Positions 50,301 through 61,900 of a DNA stretch of 64,000 nucleotides are shown here, in pieces. The position numbers were made by a program, and so were the translations under genes. Origin of the DNA: Hetaerina americana (taxonomy: Eukaryota; Arthropoda; Insecta; Odonata; Calopterygidae). Below the pieces are notes generated by a model. It did not search any database. It had not been told where the DNA came from and saw only the letters and a list, made by a program, of their open reading frames with translations. The stretch lies in assembly GCA_022747635.1 (NCBI GenBank), contig JAKTNV010000634.1, forward strand, positions 26,952 through 90,951, given 5' to 3'. How positions within the stretch are numbered: the first letter of the stretch is position 1; the number at the start of each line of letters is the position of its first letter.

Positions 50301-51140
50301 TCATTAAAGACAAGAAATGAGCATAAAAGATGCCTCAGCGCAAGTGTTAATGTTAGTAAAAGAGCCCAAATTTCAAAAAATATTGCGAAAAACAACAATC
50401 TTCCATTATAGAGTGAATGTTTGAGGTGTATACAAGGCATTTATTTCATTTTTAGAAATTTTAATTTTTCACATTTTTCCATTAAAAGTGCCAATACCCC
50501 CCCTTTGGCTTCTAGGTGAAAATCTCACTCGACGGGAATCAAACAAAAATGTTTCCATGGTGTGTATTGTTGTTCATTTTCATCAAATAAACAAAATAAA
50601 ACCCAGAATATATCATTAAAGACAAGAAATGAGCATAAAAGATGCCTCAGCGCAAGTGTTAATGTTAGTAAAAGAGCCCAAATTTCAAAAAATATTGCGA
50701 AAAACAACAATCTTCAATTATAGAGTGAATGTTTGAGGTGTATACAAGGCATTTATTTCATATTTAGAAATTTTATTTTTTCACATTTTTCCATGAAAAG
50801 TGCCAATACCCCCCCCCTTTGGGTTCTAGGTGAAATTCTCACTCGACACAAATTAAACAAAAATGTTTCCATGGTGTGTATTGTTGTTCATTTTCATCAA
50901 ATAAACAAAATAAAACCCAGAGTTAATCATTAAAGACAAGAAATGAGCATAAAAGATGCCTCAGCGCAAGTGTTAATGTTAGTAAAAGAGCCCAAATTTC
51001 AAAAAATATTGCGAAAAACAACAATCTTCCATTATAGAGTGAATGTTTGAGGTGTATAGAAGGCATTTATTTCATTTTTAGAAATTTTAATTTTTCACAT
51101 TTTTCCATTAAAAGTGCCAATACCCCCCCTTTGGCTTCTA

Positions 51141-51460
51141 GGTGAAAATCTCACTCGACGGGAATCAAACAAAAATGTTTCCATGGTGTGTATTGTTGTT
51201 CATTTTCATCAAATAAACAAAACAAAACCCAGAATAAATCATTAAAGACAAGAAATGAGCTTAAAAGATGCCTCAGCGCAAGTGTTAATGTTAGTAAAAG
51301 AGCCCAAATTTCAAAAAATATTGCGAAAAACAACAATCTCCCATCAAAGAGTGAATGTTTGACGTGTATAGAAGGCATTTATTTCATTTTTGAAAAATTT
51401 TAATTTTTCACATTTCTCCATGAAAAGTGCCAATACCCCCCCCCCCCCCTTTGGGTTCTA
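51141..51460 (+). repeat. C/D chimeric monomer
   Basis: The upstream TTTGGCTTCTAGG and the header GACGGGAATC are class C. From about 51,220 onward the unit is class D-like: AACAAAACAAAACCC, AGAATAAATC, GAGCTTAAAAG, ATCTCCCAT, GACGTGTATAG and the TGAAAAATT dyad. It is the only C header I found that is not followed by A2, and it ends in the 14-C run. Confidence 0.87.
51436..51449. repeat. Longest poly-C run (14 C), hypervariable junction tract
   Basis: Each monomer junction has a C-run before TTTGGG. Most have seven or eight Cs, but the range runs from four (27,411-27,414 and the hairpin junctions) through 11 (4960-4970, 46,117-46,127) and 12 (47,999-48,010) to 14 here. Some runs are interrupted, as in ACAATCCCCC at 32,080 or TTCTCCCCC at 903. 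Length changes are what replication slippage or sequencing error would give. Confidence 0.85.
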
Positions 51461-51773
51461 GGTGAAATTCTTACTCGACACAAATCAAACAAAAATGTTT
51501 CCATGGTGTGTATTGTTGTTCATTTTCATCAAATAAACAAAATAAAACCCAGAGTTAATCATTAAAGACAAAAAATGAGCATTAAAGATGCCTCAGCGCA
51601 AGCGTTAATGTTAGTAAAAGAGCCCAAATTTCAAAAAATATTGCGAAAAACAACAATCTTCCATTATAGAGTGAATCTTTGAGGTGTATACAAGGCATTT
51701 ATTTCATTTTTAGAAATTTTAATTTTTCACATTTTTCCATGAAAAGTGCCAAAACCCCCCCCTTTGGGTTCTA

Positions 51774-52086
51774 CACGTAAATCACCCTCGACACAAATCC
51801 AACAAAAATGTTTCCATGGTGTGTCTTGTTGTTCATTTTCATCAAATAAACAAAATAAAACTCAGAGTTAATCATTAAAGACAGGAAATGAGCATAAAAG
51901 ATGCCTCAGCGCAAGCGTTAATGTTAGTTAAAGAGCCCAAATTTCAAAAAATATTGCGAAAAACAACAATCTTCCATTATAGAGTGAATGTTTGAGGTGT
52001 ATACAAGGCATTTATTTCATTTTTAGAAATTTTAATTTTTCACATATTTCCATGAAAAGTGCCAATACCCCCCCCTTTGGGTTCTA
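51774..52086 (+). repeat. B2/A chimeric monomer
   Basis: The header ACACGTAAATC with AATCCAAC is B2. The sequence after about 51,840 is class A: CATCAAATAAAC where B2 has CATAAAATAAAC, then AGAGTTAATC, AGACAGG, AAGCGTTAATG and GTGTATACAAGG. It also has a private AAAACTCAGAG, where AAAACCCAGAG is normal. Confidence 0.84.
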
Positions 52087-53340
52087 CACGAAAATCACCC
52101 TCGACACAAATCAAACAAAAATGTTTCCATGGTGTGTCTTGTTGTTCATTTTCATCAAATAAACAAAATAAAACCCAGAATATATCATTAAAGACAAGAA
52201 ATGAGCATAAAAGATGCCTCAGCGCAAGTGTTAATGTTAGTAAAAGAGCCCAAATTTCAAAAAATATTGCGAAAAACAACAATCTTCCATTATAGAGTGA
52301 ATGTTTGAGGTGTATAGAAGGCATTTATTTCATTTTTAGAAATTTTAATTTTTCACATTTTTCCATTAAAAGTGCCAATACCCCCCCTTTGGGTTCTAGG
52401 TGAAATTCTCACTCGACACAAATTAAACAAAAATGTTTCCATGGTGTGTATTGTTGTTCATTTTCATCAAATAAACAAAATAAAACCCAGAGTTAATCAT
52501 TAAAGACAAGAAATGAGCATAAAAGATGCCTCAGCGCAAGTGTTAATGTTAGTAAAAGAGCCCAAATTTCAAAAAATATTGCGAAAAACAACAATCTTCC
52601 ATTATAGAGTGAATGTTTGAGGTGTATAGAAGGCATTTATTTCATTTTTAGAAATTTTAATTTTTCACATTTTTCCATGAAAAGTGCCAATACCCCCCCC
52701 CTTTGGGTCCTAGGTGAAAATCTCACTCGTACCAATCAAACAAAAATGTTTCCATGGTGTGTATTGTTGTTCATTTTCATCAAATAAACAAAACAAAACC
52801 CAGAATAAATCATTAAAGACAAGAAATGAGCTTAAAAGATGCCTCAGCGCAAGTGTTAATGTTAGTAAAAGAGCCCAAATTTCAAAAAATATTGCGAAAA
52901 ACAACAATCTTCCATTATAGAGTGAATCTTTGAGGTGTATAGAAGGCATTTATTTCATTTTTAGAAATTTTAATTTTTCCACATTTTTCCATGAAAAGTG
53001 CCAATACCCCCCCCCTTTGGGTTCTAGGTGAAATTCTCACTCGACACAAATCAAACAAAAATGTTTCCATGGTGTGTATTGTTGTTCATTTTCATCAAAT
53101 AAACAAAATAAAACCCAGAGTTAATCATTAAATACAGGAAATGAGCATAAAAGATGCCTCAGCGCAAGCGTTAATGTTAGTAAAAGAGCCCAAATTTCAA
53201 AAAATATTGCGAAAAACAACAATCTTCCATTATAGAGTGAATGTTTGAGGTGTATACAAGGCATTTATTTCATTTTTAGAAATTTTAATTTTTCACATTT
53301 TTCCATGAAAAGTGCCAATACCCCCCCCCTTTGGGTTCTA

Positions 53341-56300
53341 CACGAAAATCACCCTCGACACAAATCAAACAAAAATGTTTCCATGGTGTGTATTGTTGTT
53401 CATTTTCATAAAATAAACAAAATAAAACCCAGAATATATCATTAAAGACAAGAAATGAGCATAAAAGATGCCTCAGCGCAAGTGTAAATGTTAGTAAAAG
53501 AGCCCAAATTTCAAAAAATATTGCGAAAAACAACAATCTTCCATTATAGAGTGAATGTTTGAGGTGTATAGAAGGCATTTATTTCATTTTAAGAAATTTT
53601 AATTTTTCACATTTTTCCATGAAAAGTGCCAATACCCCCCCCTTTGGGTTCTAGGTGAAAATCTTACTCGACCCAAATCAAACAAAAATGTTTCCATGGT
53701 GTGTATTGTTGTTCATTTTCATCAAATAAACAAAATAAAACCCAGAGTTAATCATTAAAGACAGGAAATGAGCATAAATAATGCCTCAGCGCTTAGTAAA
53801 AGAGCCGAAATTTCAAAAAATATTGCGAAAAAACAACAATCTTCCATTATAGAGTGAATGTTTGAGGTGAATAGAAGGGCATTTATTTCATTTTTAGAAA
53901 TTTTAATTTTTCACATTATTCCATGAAAAGTGCCAATACCCCCCCCTTTGGGTTCTAGGCGAAATTCTCACTCGACACAAATCAAACAAAAATGTTTCCA
54001 TGGTGTGTATTGTTGTTCATTTTCATCAAATAAACAAAATAAAACCCAGAGTTAATCATTAAATACAGGAAATGAGCATAAAAGATGCCTCAGCGCAAGC
54101 GTTAATGTTAGTAAAAGAGCCCAAATTTCAAAAAATATTGCGAAAAACAACAATCTTCCATTATAGAGTGAATGTTTGAGGTGTATACAAGGCATTTATT
54201 TCATTTTTAGAAATTTTAATTTTTCACATTTTTCCATGAAAAGTGCCAATACCCCCCCCCCTTTGGGTTCTACACGAAAATCACCCTCGACACAAATCAA
54301 ACAAAAATGTTTCCATGGTGTGTATTGTTGTTCATTTTCATAAAATAAACAAAATAAAACCCAGAATATATCATTAAAGACAAGAAATGAGCATAAAAGA
54401 TGCCTCAGCGCAAGTGTAAATGTTAGTAAAAGAGCCCAAATTTCAAAAAATATTGCGAAAAACAACAATCTTCCATTATAGAGTGAATGTTTGAGGTGTA
54501 TAGAAGGCATTTATTTCATTTTAAGAAATTTTAATTTTTCACATTTTTCCATGAAAAGTGCCAATACCCCCCCCTTTGGGTTCTAGGTGAAAATCTTACT
54601 CGACCCAAATCAAACAAAAATGTTTCCATGGTGTGTATTGTTGTTCATTTTCATCAAATAAACAAAATAAAACCCAGAGTTAATCATTAAAGACAGGAAA
54701 TGAGCATAAATAATGCCTCAGCGCTTAGTAAAAGAGCCGAAATTTCAAAAAAATATTGCGAAAAACAACAATCTTCCATTATAGAGTGAATGTTTGAAGT
54801 GAATAGAAGGCATTTATTTGATTTTTAGAAATTTTAAATTTTCACATTTTTCCATGAAAAGTGCCAATTACCCCCCCCTTTGGGTTCTAGGTGAAATTCT
54901 CACTCGACACAAATCAAACAAAAATGTTTCCATGGTGTGTATTGTTGTTCATTTTCATCAAATAAACCAAATAAAACCCAGAGTTAATCATTAAAGACAG
55001 GAAATGAGCATAAAAGATGCCTCAGCGCAAGCGTTAATGTTAGTAAAAGAGCCCAAATTTCAAAAAATATTGCGAAAAACAACAATCTTCCCTTATAGAG
55101 TGAATGTTTGAGGTGTATACAAGGCATTTATTTCATTTTTAGAAATTTTAATTTTTCACATTTTTCCATTAAAAGTGCCAATACCCCCCCCTTTGGGTTC
55201 TACACGAAAATCACCCTCGACACAAATCAAACAAAAATGTTTCCATGGTGTGTATTGTTGTTCATTTTCATAAAATAAACAAAATAAAACCCAGAATATA
55301 TCATTAAAGACAAGAAATGAGCATAAAAGATGCCTCAGCGCAAGTGTAAATGTTAGTAAAAGAGCCCAAATTTCAAAAAATATTGCGAAAAACAACAATC
55401 TTCCATTATAGAGTGAATGTTTGAGGTGTATAGAAGGCATTTATTTCATTTTAAGAAATTTTAATTTTTCACATTTTTCCATGAAAAGTGCCAATACCCC
55501 CCCCTTTGGGTTCTAGGTGAAAATCTTACTCGACCCAAATCAAACAAAAATGTTTCCATGGTGTGTATTGTTGTTCATTTTCATCAAATAAACAAAATAA
55601 AACCCAGAGTTAATCATTAAAGACAGGAAATGAGCATAAATAATGCCTCAGCGCTTAGTAAAAGAGCCGAAATTTCAAAAAATATTGCGAAAAACAACAA
55701 TCTTCCATTATAGAGTGAATGTTTGAGGTGAATAGAAGGCATTTATTTCATTTTTAGAAATTTTAATTTTTCACATTATTCCATGAAAAGTGCCAATACC
55801 CCCCCCTTTGGGTTCTAGGCGAAATTCTCACTCGACACAAATCAAACAAAAATGTTTCCATGGTGTGTATTGTTGTTCATTTTCATCAAATAAACAAAAT
55901 AAAACCCAGAGTTAATCATTAAATACAGGAAATGAGCATAAAAGATGCCTCAGCGCAAGCGTTAATGTTAGTAAAAGAGCCCAAATTCAAAAAATATTGC
56001 GAAAAACAACAATCTTCCATTATAGAGTGAATGTTTGAGGTGTATACAAGGCATTTATTTCATTTTTAGAAATTTTAATTTTTCACATTTTTCCATGAAA
56101 AGTGCCAATACCCCCCCCCTTTGGGTTCTACACGAAAATCACCCTCGACACAAATCAAACAAAAATGTTTCCATGGTGTGTATTGTTGTTCATTTTCATA
56201 AAATAAACAAAATAAAACCCAGAATATATCATTAAAGACAAGAAATGAGCATAAAAGATGCCTCAGCGCAAGTGTAAATGTTAGTAAAAGAGCCCAAATT

Positions 56301-57061
56301 TCAAAAAATATTGCGAAAAAACAACAATCTTCCATTATAGAGTGAATGTTTGAGGTGTATAGAAGGCATTTATTTCATTTTAAGAAATTTTAATTTTTCA
56401 CATTTTTCCATGAAAAGTGCCAATACCCCCCCCTTTGGGTTCTAGGTGAAAATCTTACTCGACCCAAATCAAACAAAAATGTTTCCATGGTGTGTATTGT
56501 TGTTCATTTTCATCAAATAAACAAAATAAAACCCCAGAGTTAATCATTAAAGACAGGAAATGAGCATAAATAATGCCTCAGCGCTTAGTAAAAGAGCCGA
56601 AATTTCAAAAAATATTGCGAAAAAACAACAATCTTCCATTATAGAGTGAATGTTTGAGGTGAATAGAAGGCATTTATTTCATTTTTAGAAATTTTAAATT
56701 TTCACATTTTTCCATGAAAAGTGCCAATACCCCCCCCTTTGGGTTCTAGGTGAAATTCTCACTCGACACAAATCAAAAAAAAATGTTTCCATGGTGTGTA
56801 TTGTTGTTCATTTTCATCAAATAAACCAAATAAAAACCCAGAGTTAATCATTAAAGACAGGAAATGAGCATAAAAGATGCCTCAGCGCAAGCGTTAATGT
56901 TAGTAAAGAGCCCAAATTTCAAAAAATATTGCGAAAAACAACAATCTTCCCTTATAGAGTGAATGTTTGAGGTGTATACAAGGCATTTATTTCATTTTTA
57001 GAAATTTTAATTTTTCACATTTTTCCATTAAAAGTGCCAATACCCCCCCCTTTGGGTTCTA
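53341..57061 (+). repeat. Four tandem B-E-A trimers (~930 bp each), first set
   Basis: The trimers start at 53,341, 54,273, 55,203 and 56,131 and are 932, 930, 928 and 931 bp long. The A monomer alternates: TCTAGGCGAAATTC with AAATACAGG in trimers 1 and 3, and AATAAACCAAATAAA with CTTCCCTTATAG in trimers 2 and 4. The larger unit is therefore a 6-mer made of two diverged trimers, present twice. Confidence 0.9.
53654..53957 (+). repeat. Exemplar of class E monomer with fixed 11-bp deletion
   Basis: Class E has AAAATCTTACTCGACCCAAATC in the header and is only about 304 bp long. AAGTGTTAATG is missing, so CAGCGC runs straight into TTAGTAAAAG (junction between 53,792 and 53,793). GAGCCGAAATTTC usually replaces GAGCCCAAATTTC. 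All 15 class E monomers I located have this deletion. In the 52-63 kb block they also read GCATAAATAATGCC, where others read GCATAAAAGATGCC. The deletion shifts the reading frame on both strands, and no long frame spans these units. Confidence 0.88.
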
Positions 57062-57686
57062 CACGAAAATCACCCTCGACACAAATCAAACAAAAATGTT
57101 TCCATGGTGTGTATTGTTGTTCATTTTCATCAAATAAACAAAATAAAACCCAGAATATATCATTAAAGACAAGAAATGAGCATAAAAGATGCCTCAGCGC
57201 AAGTGTTACTGTTAGTAAAAGAGCCCAAATTTCAAAAAATATTGCGAAAAACAACAATCTTCCATTATAGAGTGAATGTTTGAGGTGTATAGAAGGCATT
57301 TATTTCATTTTTAGAAATTTTAATTTTTCACATTTTTCATGAAAAGTGCCAATACCCCCCCCTTTGGGTTCTAGGTGAAAATCTCACTCGTACCAATCAA
57401 ACAAAAATGTTTCCATGGTGTGTATTGTTGTTCATTTTCATCAAATAAACAAAACAAAACCCAGAATAAATCATTAAAGACAAGAAATGAGCTTAAAAGA
57501 TGCCTCAGCGCAAGTGTTAATGTTAGTAAAAGAGCCCAAATTTCAAAAAATATTGCGAAAAACAACAATCTCCCATTAAAGAGTGAATGTTTGACGTGTA
57601 TAGAAGGCATTTATTTTCATTTTTGAAAAATTTTAATTTTTCACATTTCTCCATGAAAAGTGCCAATACCCCCCCTTTGGGTTCTA

Positions 57687-58934
57687 GCTGAAATTCTCAC
57701 TCGACACAAATCAAACAAAAATGTTTCCATGGTGTGTATTGTTGTTCATTTTCATCAAATAAACAAAATAAAACCCAGAGTTAATCATTAAAGACAGAAA
57801 ATGAGCATAAAAGATGCCTCAGCGCAAGCGTTAATGTTAGTAAAAGAGCCCAAATTTCAAAAAATATTGCGAAAAACAACAATCTTCCATTATAGAGTCA
57901 ATCTTTGAGGTGTATACAAGGCATTTATTTCATTTTTAGAAATTTTAATTTTTCACATTTTTCCATGAAAAGTGCCAAAAACCCCCCCTTTGGGTTCTAG
58001 GTGAAATTCTCACTTGACACAAATCAAACAACAAGGTTTTCCATGGTGTGTATTGTTGTTCATTTTCATCAAATAAACAAAATAAAACCCAGAGTTAATC
58101 ATTTAAGACAAGAAATGAGCATAAAAGATGCCTCAGCGCTTAGTAAAAGAGCCCAAATTTCAAAAAATATTGCGAAAAACAACAATCTTCCATTATAGAG
58201 TGAATGTTTGAGGTGTATAGAAGGCATTTATTTCATTTTTGAAAAATTTTAATTTTTCACATTTCTCCATGAAAAGTGCCAATACCCCCCCCCCTTTGGG
58301 TTCTAGGTGAAATTCTCACTCGACACAATTCAAACAAAAATGTTTCCATGGTGTGTATTGTTGTTCATTTTCATCAAATAAACAAAATAAAACCCAGAGT
58401 TAATCATTAAAGACAAGAAATGAGTTAAAAGATGCCTCAGCGCAAGTGTTAATGTTAGTAAAAGAGCCCAAATTTCAAAAAATATTGCGAAAAACAACAA
58501 TCTTCCATTATAGAGTGAATGTTTGACGTGTATAGAAGGCATTTATTTCATTTTTGAAAAATTTTAATTTTTCACATTTCTCCATGAAAAGTGCCAATAC
58601 CCCCCCCCTTTGGGTTCTAGGTGAAATTCTCACTCGACCCAATTCAAACAAAAATGTTTCCATGGTGTGTATTGTTGTTCATTTTCATCAAATAAACAAA
58701 ATAAAACCCAGAGTTAATCATTAAAGACAAGAAATGAGCATAAAAGATGCCTCAGCGCAAGTGGAAATGTTAGTGAAAGAGCCCAAATTTCAAAAAATAT
58801 TGCGAAAAACAACAATCTTCCATTATAGAGTGAATGTTTGAGGTGTATAGAAGGCATTTATTTCATTTTTAGAAATTTTAATTTTTCACATTTTTTCCAT
58901 GAAAAGTGCCAATACCCCCCCCCTTTGGGTCCTA
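57687..58934 (+). repeat. Four-monomer linker between the 6.2-kb copies
   Basis: The linker holds four A-type monomers (A, A with the 11-bp deletion, A3, A3). The first header is changed to TCTAGCTGAAATTC. The second (58,000-58,305) has CACTTGACAC, CAACAAGGTTTTCC and the only deletion on an A header that I found. The third lacks a base at GAGTTAAAAG. The fourth has CCCAATTC and GTGAAAGAG, like the monomers at 8702 and about 16,200. Confidence 0.82.
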
Positions 58935-61900
58935 GGTGAAAATCTCACTCGTACCAATCAAACAAAAATGTTTCCATGGTGTGTATTGTTGTTCATTTTC
59001 ATCAAATAAACAAAACAAAACCCAGAATAAATCATTAAAGACAAGAAATGAGCTTAAAAGATGCCTCAGCGCAAGTGTTAATGTTAGTAAAAGAGCCCAA
59101 ATTTCAAAAAATATTGCGAAAAACAACAATCTTCCATTATAGAGTGAATCTTTGAGGTGTATAGAAGGCATTTATTTCATTTTTAGAAATTTTAATTTTT
59201 CACATTTTTCCATGAAAAGTGCCAATACCCCCCCCTTTGGGTTCTAGGTGAAATTCTCACTCGACACAAATCAAACAAAAATGTTTCCATGGTGTGTATT
59301 GTTGTTCATTTTCATCAAATAAACAAAATAAAACCCAGAGTTAATCATTAAATACAGGAAATGAGCATAAAAGATGCCTCAGCGCAAGCGTTAATGTTAG
59401 TAAAAGAGCCCAAATTTCAAAAAATATTGCGAAAAACAACAATCTTCCATTATAGAGTGAATGTTTGAGGTGTATACAAGGCATTTATTTCATTTTTAGA
59501 AATTTTAATTTTTCACATTTTTCCATGAAAAGTGCCAATACCCCCCCCCTTTGGGTTCTACACGAAAATCACCCTCGACACAAATCAAACAAAAATGTTT
59601 CCATGGTGTGTATTGTTGTTCATTTTCATAAAATAAAACAAAATAAAACCCAGAATATATCATTAAAGACAAGAAATGAGCATAAAAGATGCCTCAGCGC
59701 AAGTGTAAATGTTAGTAAAAGAGCCCAAATTTCAAAAAATATTGCGAAAAACAACAATCTTCCATTATAGAGTGAATGTTTGAGGTGTATAGAAGGCATT
59801 TATTTCATTTTAAGAAATTTTAATTTTTCACATTTTTCCATGAAAAGTGCCAATACCCCCCCCTTTGGGTTCTAGGTGAAAATCTTACTCGACCCAAATC
59901 AAACAAAAATGTTTCCATGGTGTGTATTGTTGTTCATTTTCATCAAATAAAACAAAATAAAACCCAGAGTTAATCATTAAAGACAGGAAATGAGCATAAA
60001 TAATGCCTCAGCGCTTAGTAAAAGAGCCGAAATTTCAAAAAATATTGCGAAAAACAACAATCTTCCATTATAGAGTGAATGTTTGAGGTGAATAGAAGGC
60101 ATTTATTTCATTTTTAGAAATTTTAATTTTTCACATTATTCCATGAAAAGTGCCAATACCCCCCCCTTTGGGTTCTAGGCGAAATTCTCACTCGACACAA
60201 ATCAAACAAAAATGTTTCCATGGTGTGTATTGTTGTTCATTTTCATCAAATAAACAAAATAAAACCCAGAGTTAATCATTAAATACAGGAAATGAGCATA
60301 AAAGATGCCTCAGCGCAAGCGTTAATGTTAGTAAAAGAGCCCAAATTTCAAAAAATATTGCGAAAAACAACAATCTTCCATTAAAGAGTGAATGTTTGAG
60401 GTGTATACAAGGCATTTATTTCATTTTTAGAAATTTTAATTTTTCACATTTTTCCATGAAAAGTGCCAATACCCCCCCCCTTTGGGTTCTACACGAAAAT
60501 CACCCTCGACACAAATCAAACAAAAATGTTTCCATGGTGTGTATTGTTGTTCATTTTCATAAAATAAACAAAATAAAACCCAGAATATATCATTAAAGAC
60601 AAGAAATGAGCATAAAAGATGCCTCAGCGCAAGTGTAAATGTTAGTAAAAGAGCCCAAATTTCAAAAAATATTGCGAAAAACAACAATCTTCCATTATAG
60701 AGTGAATGTTTGAGGTGTATAGAAGGCATTTATTTCATTTTAAGAAATTTTAATTTTTCACATTTTTCCATGAAAAGTGCCAATACCCCCCCCTTTGGGT
60801 TCTAGGTGAAAATCTTACTCGACCCAAATCAAACAAAAATGTTTCCATGGTGTGTATTGTTGTTCATTTTCATCAAATAAACAAAATAAACCCAGAGTTA
60901 ATCATTAAAGACAGGAAATGAGCATAAATAATGCCTCAGCGCTTAGTAAAAGAGCCGAAATTTCAAAAAATATTGCGAAAAACAACAATCTTCCATTATA
61001 GAGTGAATGTTTGAAGTGAATAGAAGGCATTTATTTGATTTTTAGAAATTTTAAATTTTCACATTTTTCCATGAAAAGTGCCAATACCCCCCCCTTTGGG
61101 TTCTAGGTGAAATTCTCACTCGACACAAATCAAACAAAAATGTTTCCATGGTGTGTATTGTTGTTCATTTTCATCAAATAAACCAAATAAAACCCAGAGT
61201 TAATCATTAAAGACAGGAAATGAGCATAAAAGATGCCTCAGCGCAAGCGTTAATGTTAGTAAAAGAGCCCAAATTTCAAAAAATATTGCGAAAAACAACA
61301 ATCTTCCCTTATAGAGTGAATGTTTGAGGTGTATACAAGGCATTTATTTCATTTTTAGAAATTTTAATTTTCACATTTTTCCATTAAAAGTGCCAATACC
61401 CCCCCCCTTTGGGTTCTACACGAAAATCACCCTCGACACAAATCAAACAAAAATGTTTCCATGGTGTGTATTGTTGTTCATTTTTATAAAATAAACAAAA
61501 TAAAACCCAGAATATATCATTAAAGACAAGAAATGAGCATAAAAGATGCCTCAGCGCAAGTGTAAATGTTAGTAAAAGAGCCCAAATTTCAAAAAATATT
61601 GCGAAAAACAACAATCTTCCATTATAGAGTGAATGTTTGAGGTGTATAGAAGGCATTTATTTCATTTTAAGAAATTTTAATTTTTCACATTTTTCCATGA
61701 AAAGTGCCAATACCCCCCCCTTTGGGTTCTAGGTGAAAATCTTACTCGACCCAAATCAAACAAAAATGTTTCCATGGTGTGTATTGTTGTTCATTTTCAT
61801 CAAATAAACAAAATAAAACCCAGAGTTAATCATTAAAGACAGGAAATGAGCATAAATAATGCCTCAGCGCTTAGTAAAAGAGCCGAAATTTCAAAAAATA

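Larger units (their letters stand above)
47392..52712 (+). repeat. Irregular, chimera-rich stretch of 17 monomers
   Basis: The order is B-D-A-C-A2-D-E-A-A3-B-C-A2-(C/D)-A-(B2/A)-B-A2. It contains the longest C-runs in the window (12 at 47,999-48,010 and 14 at 51,436-51,449), two chimeric monomers (51,141-51,460 and 51,774-52,086), and an A2 monomer directly after B at about 52,400. The CCATTAAAAGTG that ends that B monomer normally precedes C, which suggests a lost C monomer. Confidence 0.8.
52713..57686 (+). repeat. 16-monomer block of the 6.2-kb superunit, copy 1
   Basis: The block starts with a D monomer preceded by the private GGGTCCTAGG, then reads A, four B-E-A trimers, B and D. It recurs at 58,935-63,901, offset about 6215-6222 bp. 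Shared rare variants include GGGTCCTAGG, AAATACAGG, TCTAGGCGAAATTC, and the tail TTTGAAGTGAATAG with TTTATTTGATTTTT (54,793 and about 61,011). Confidence 0.9.
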
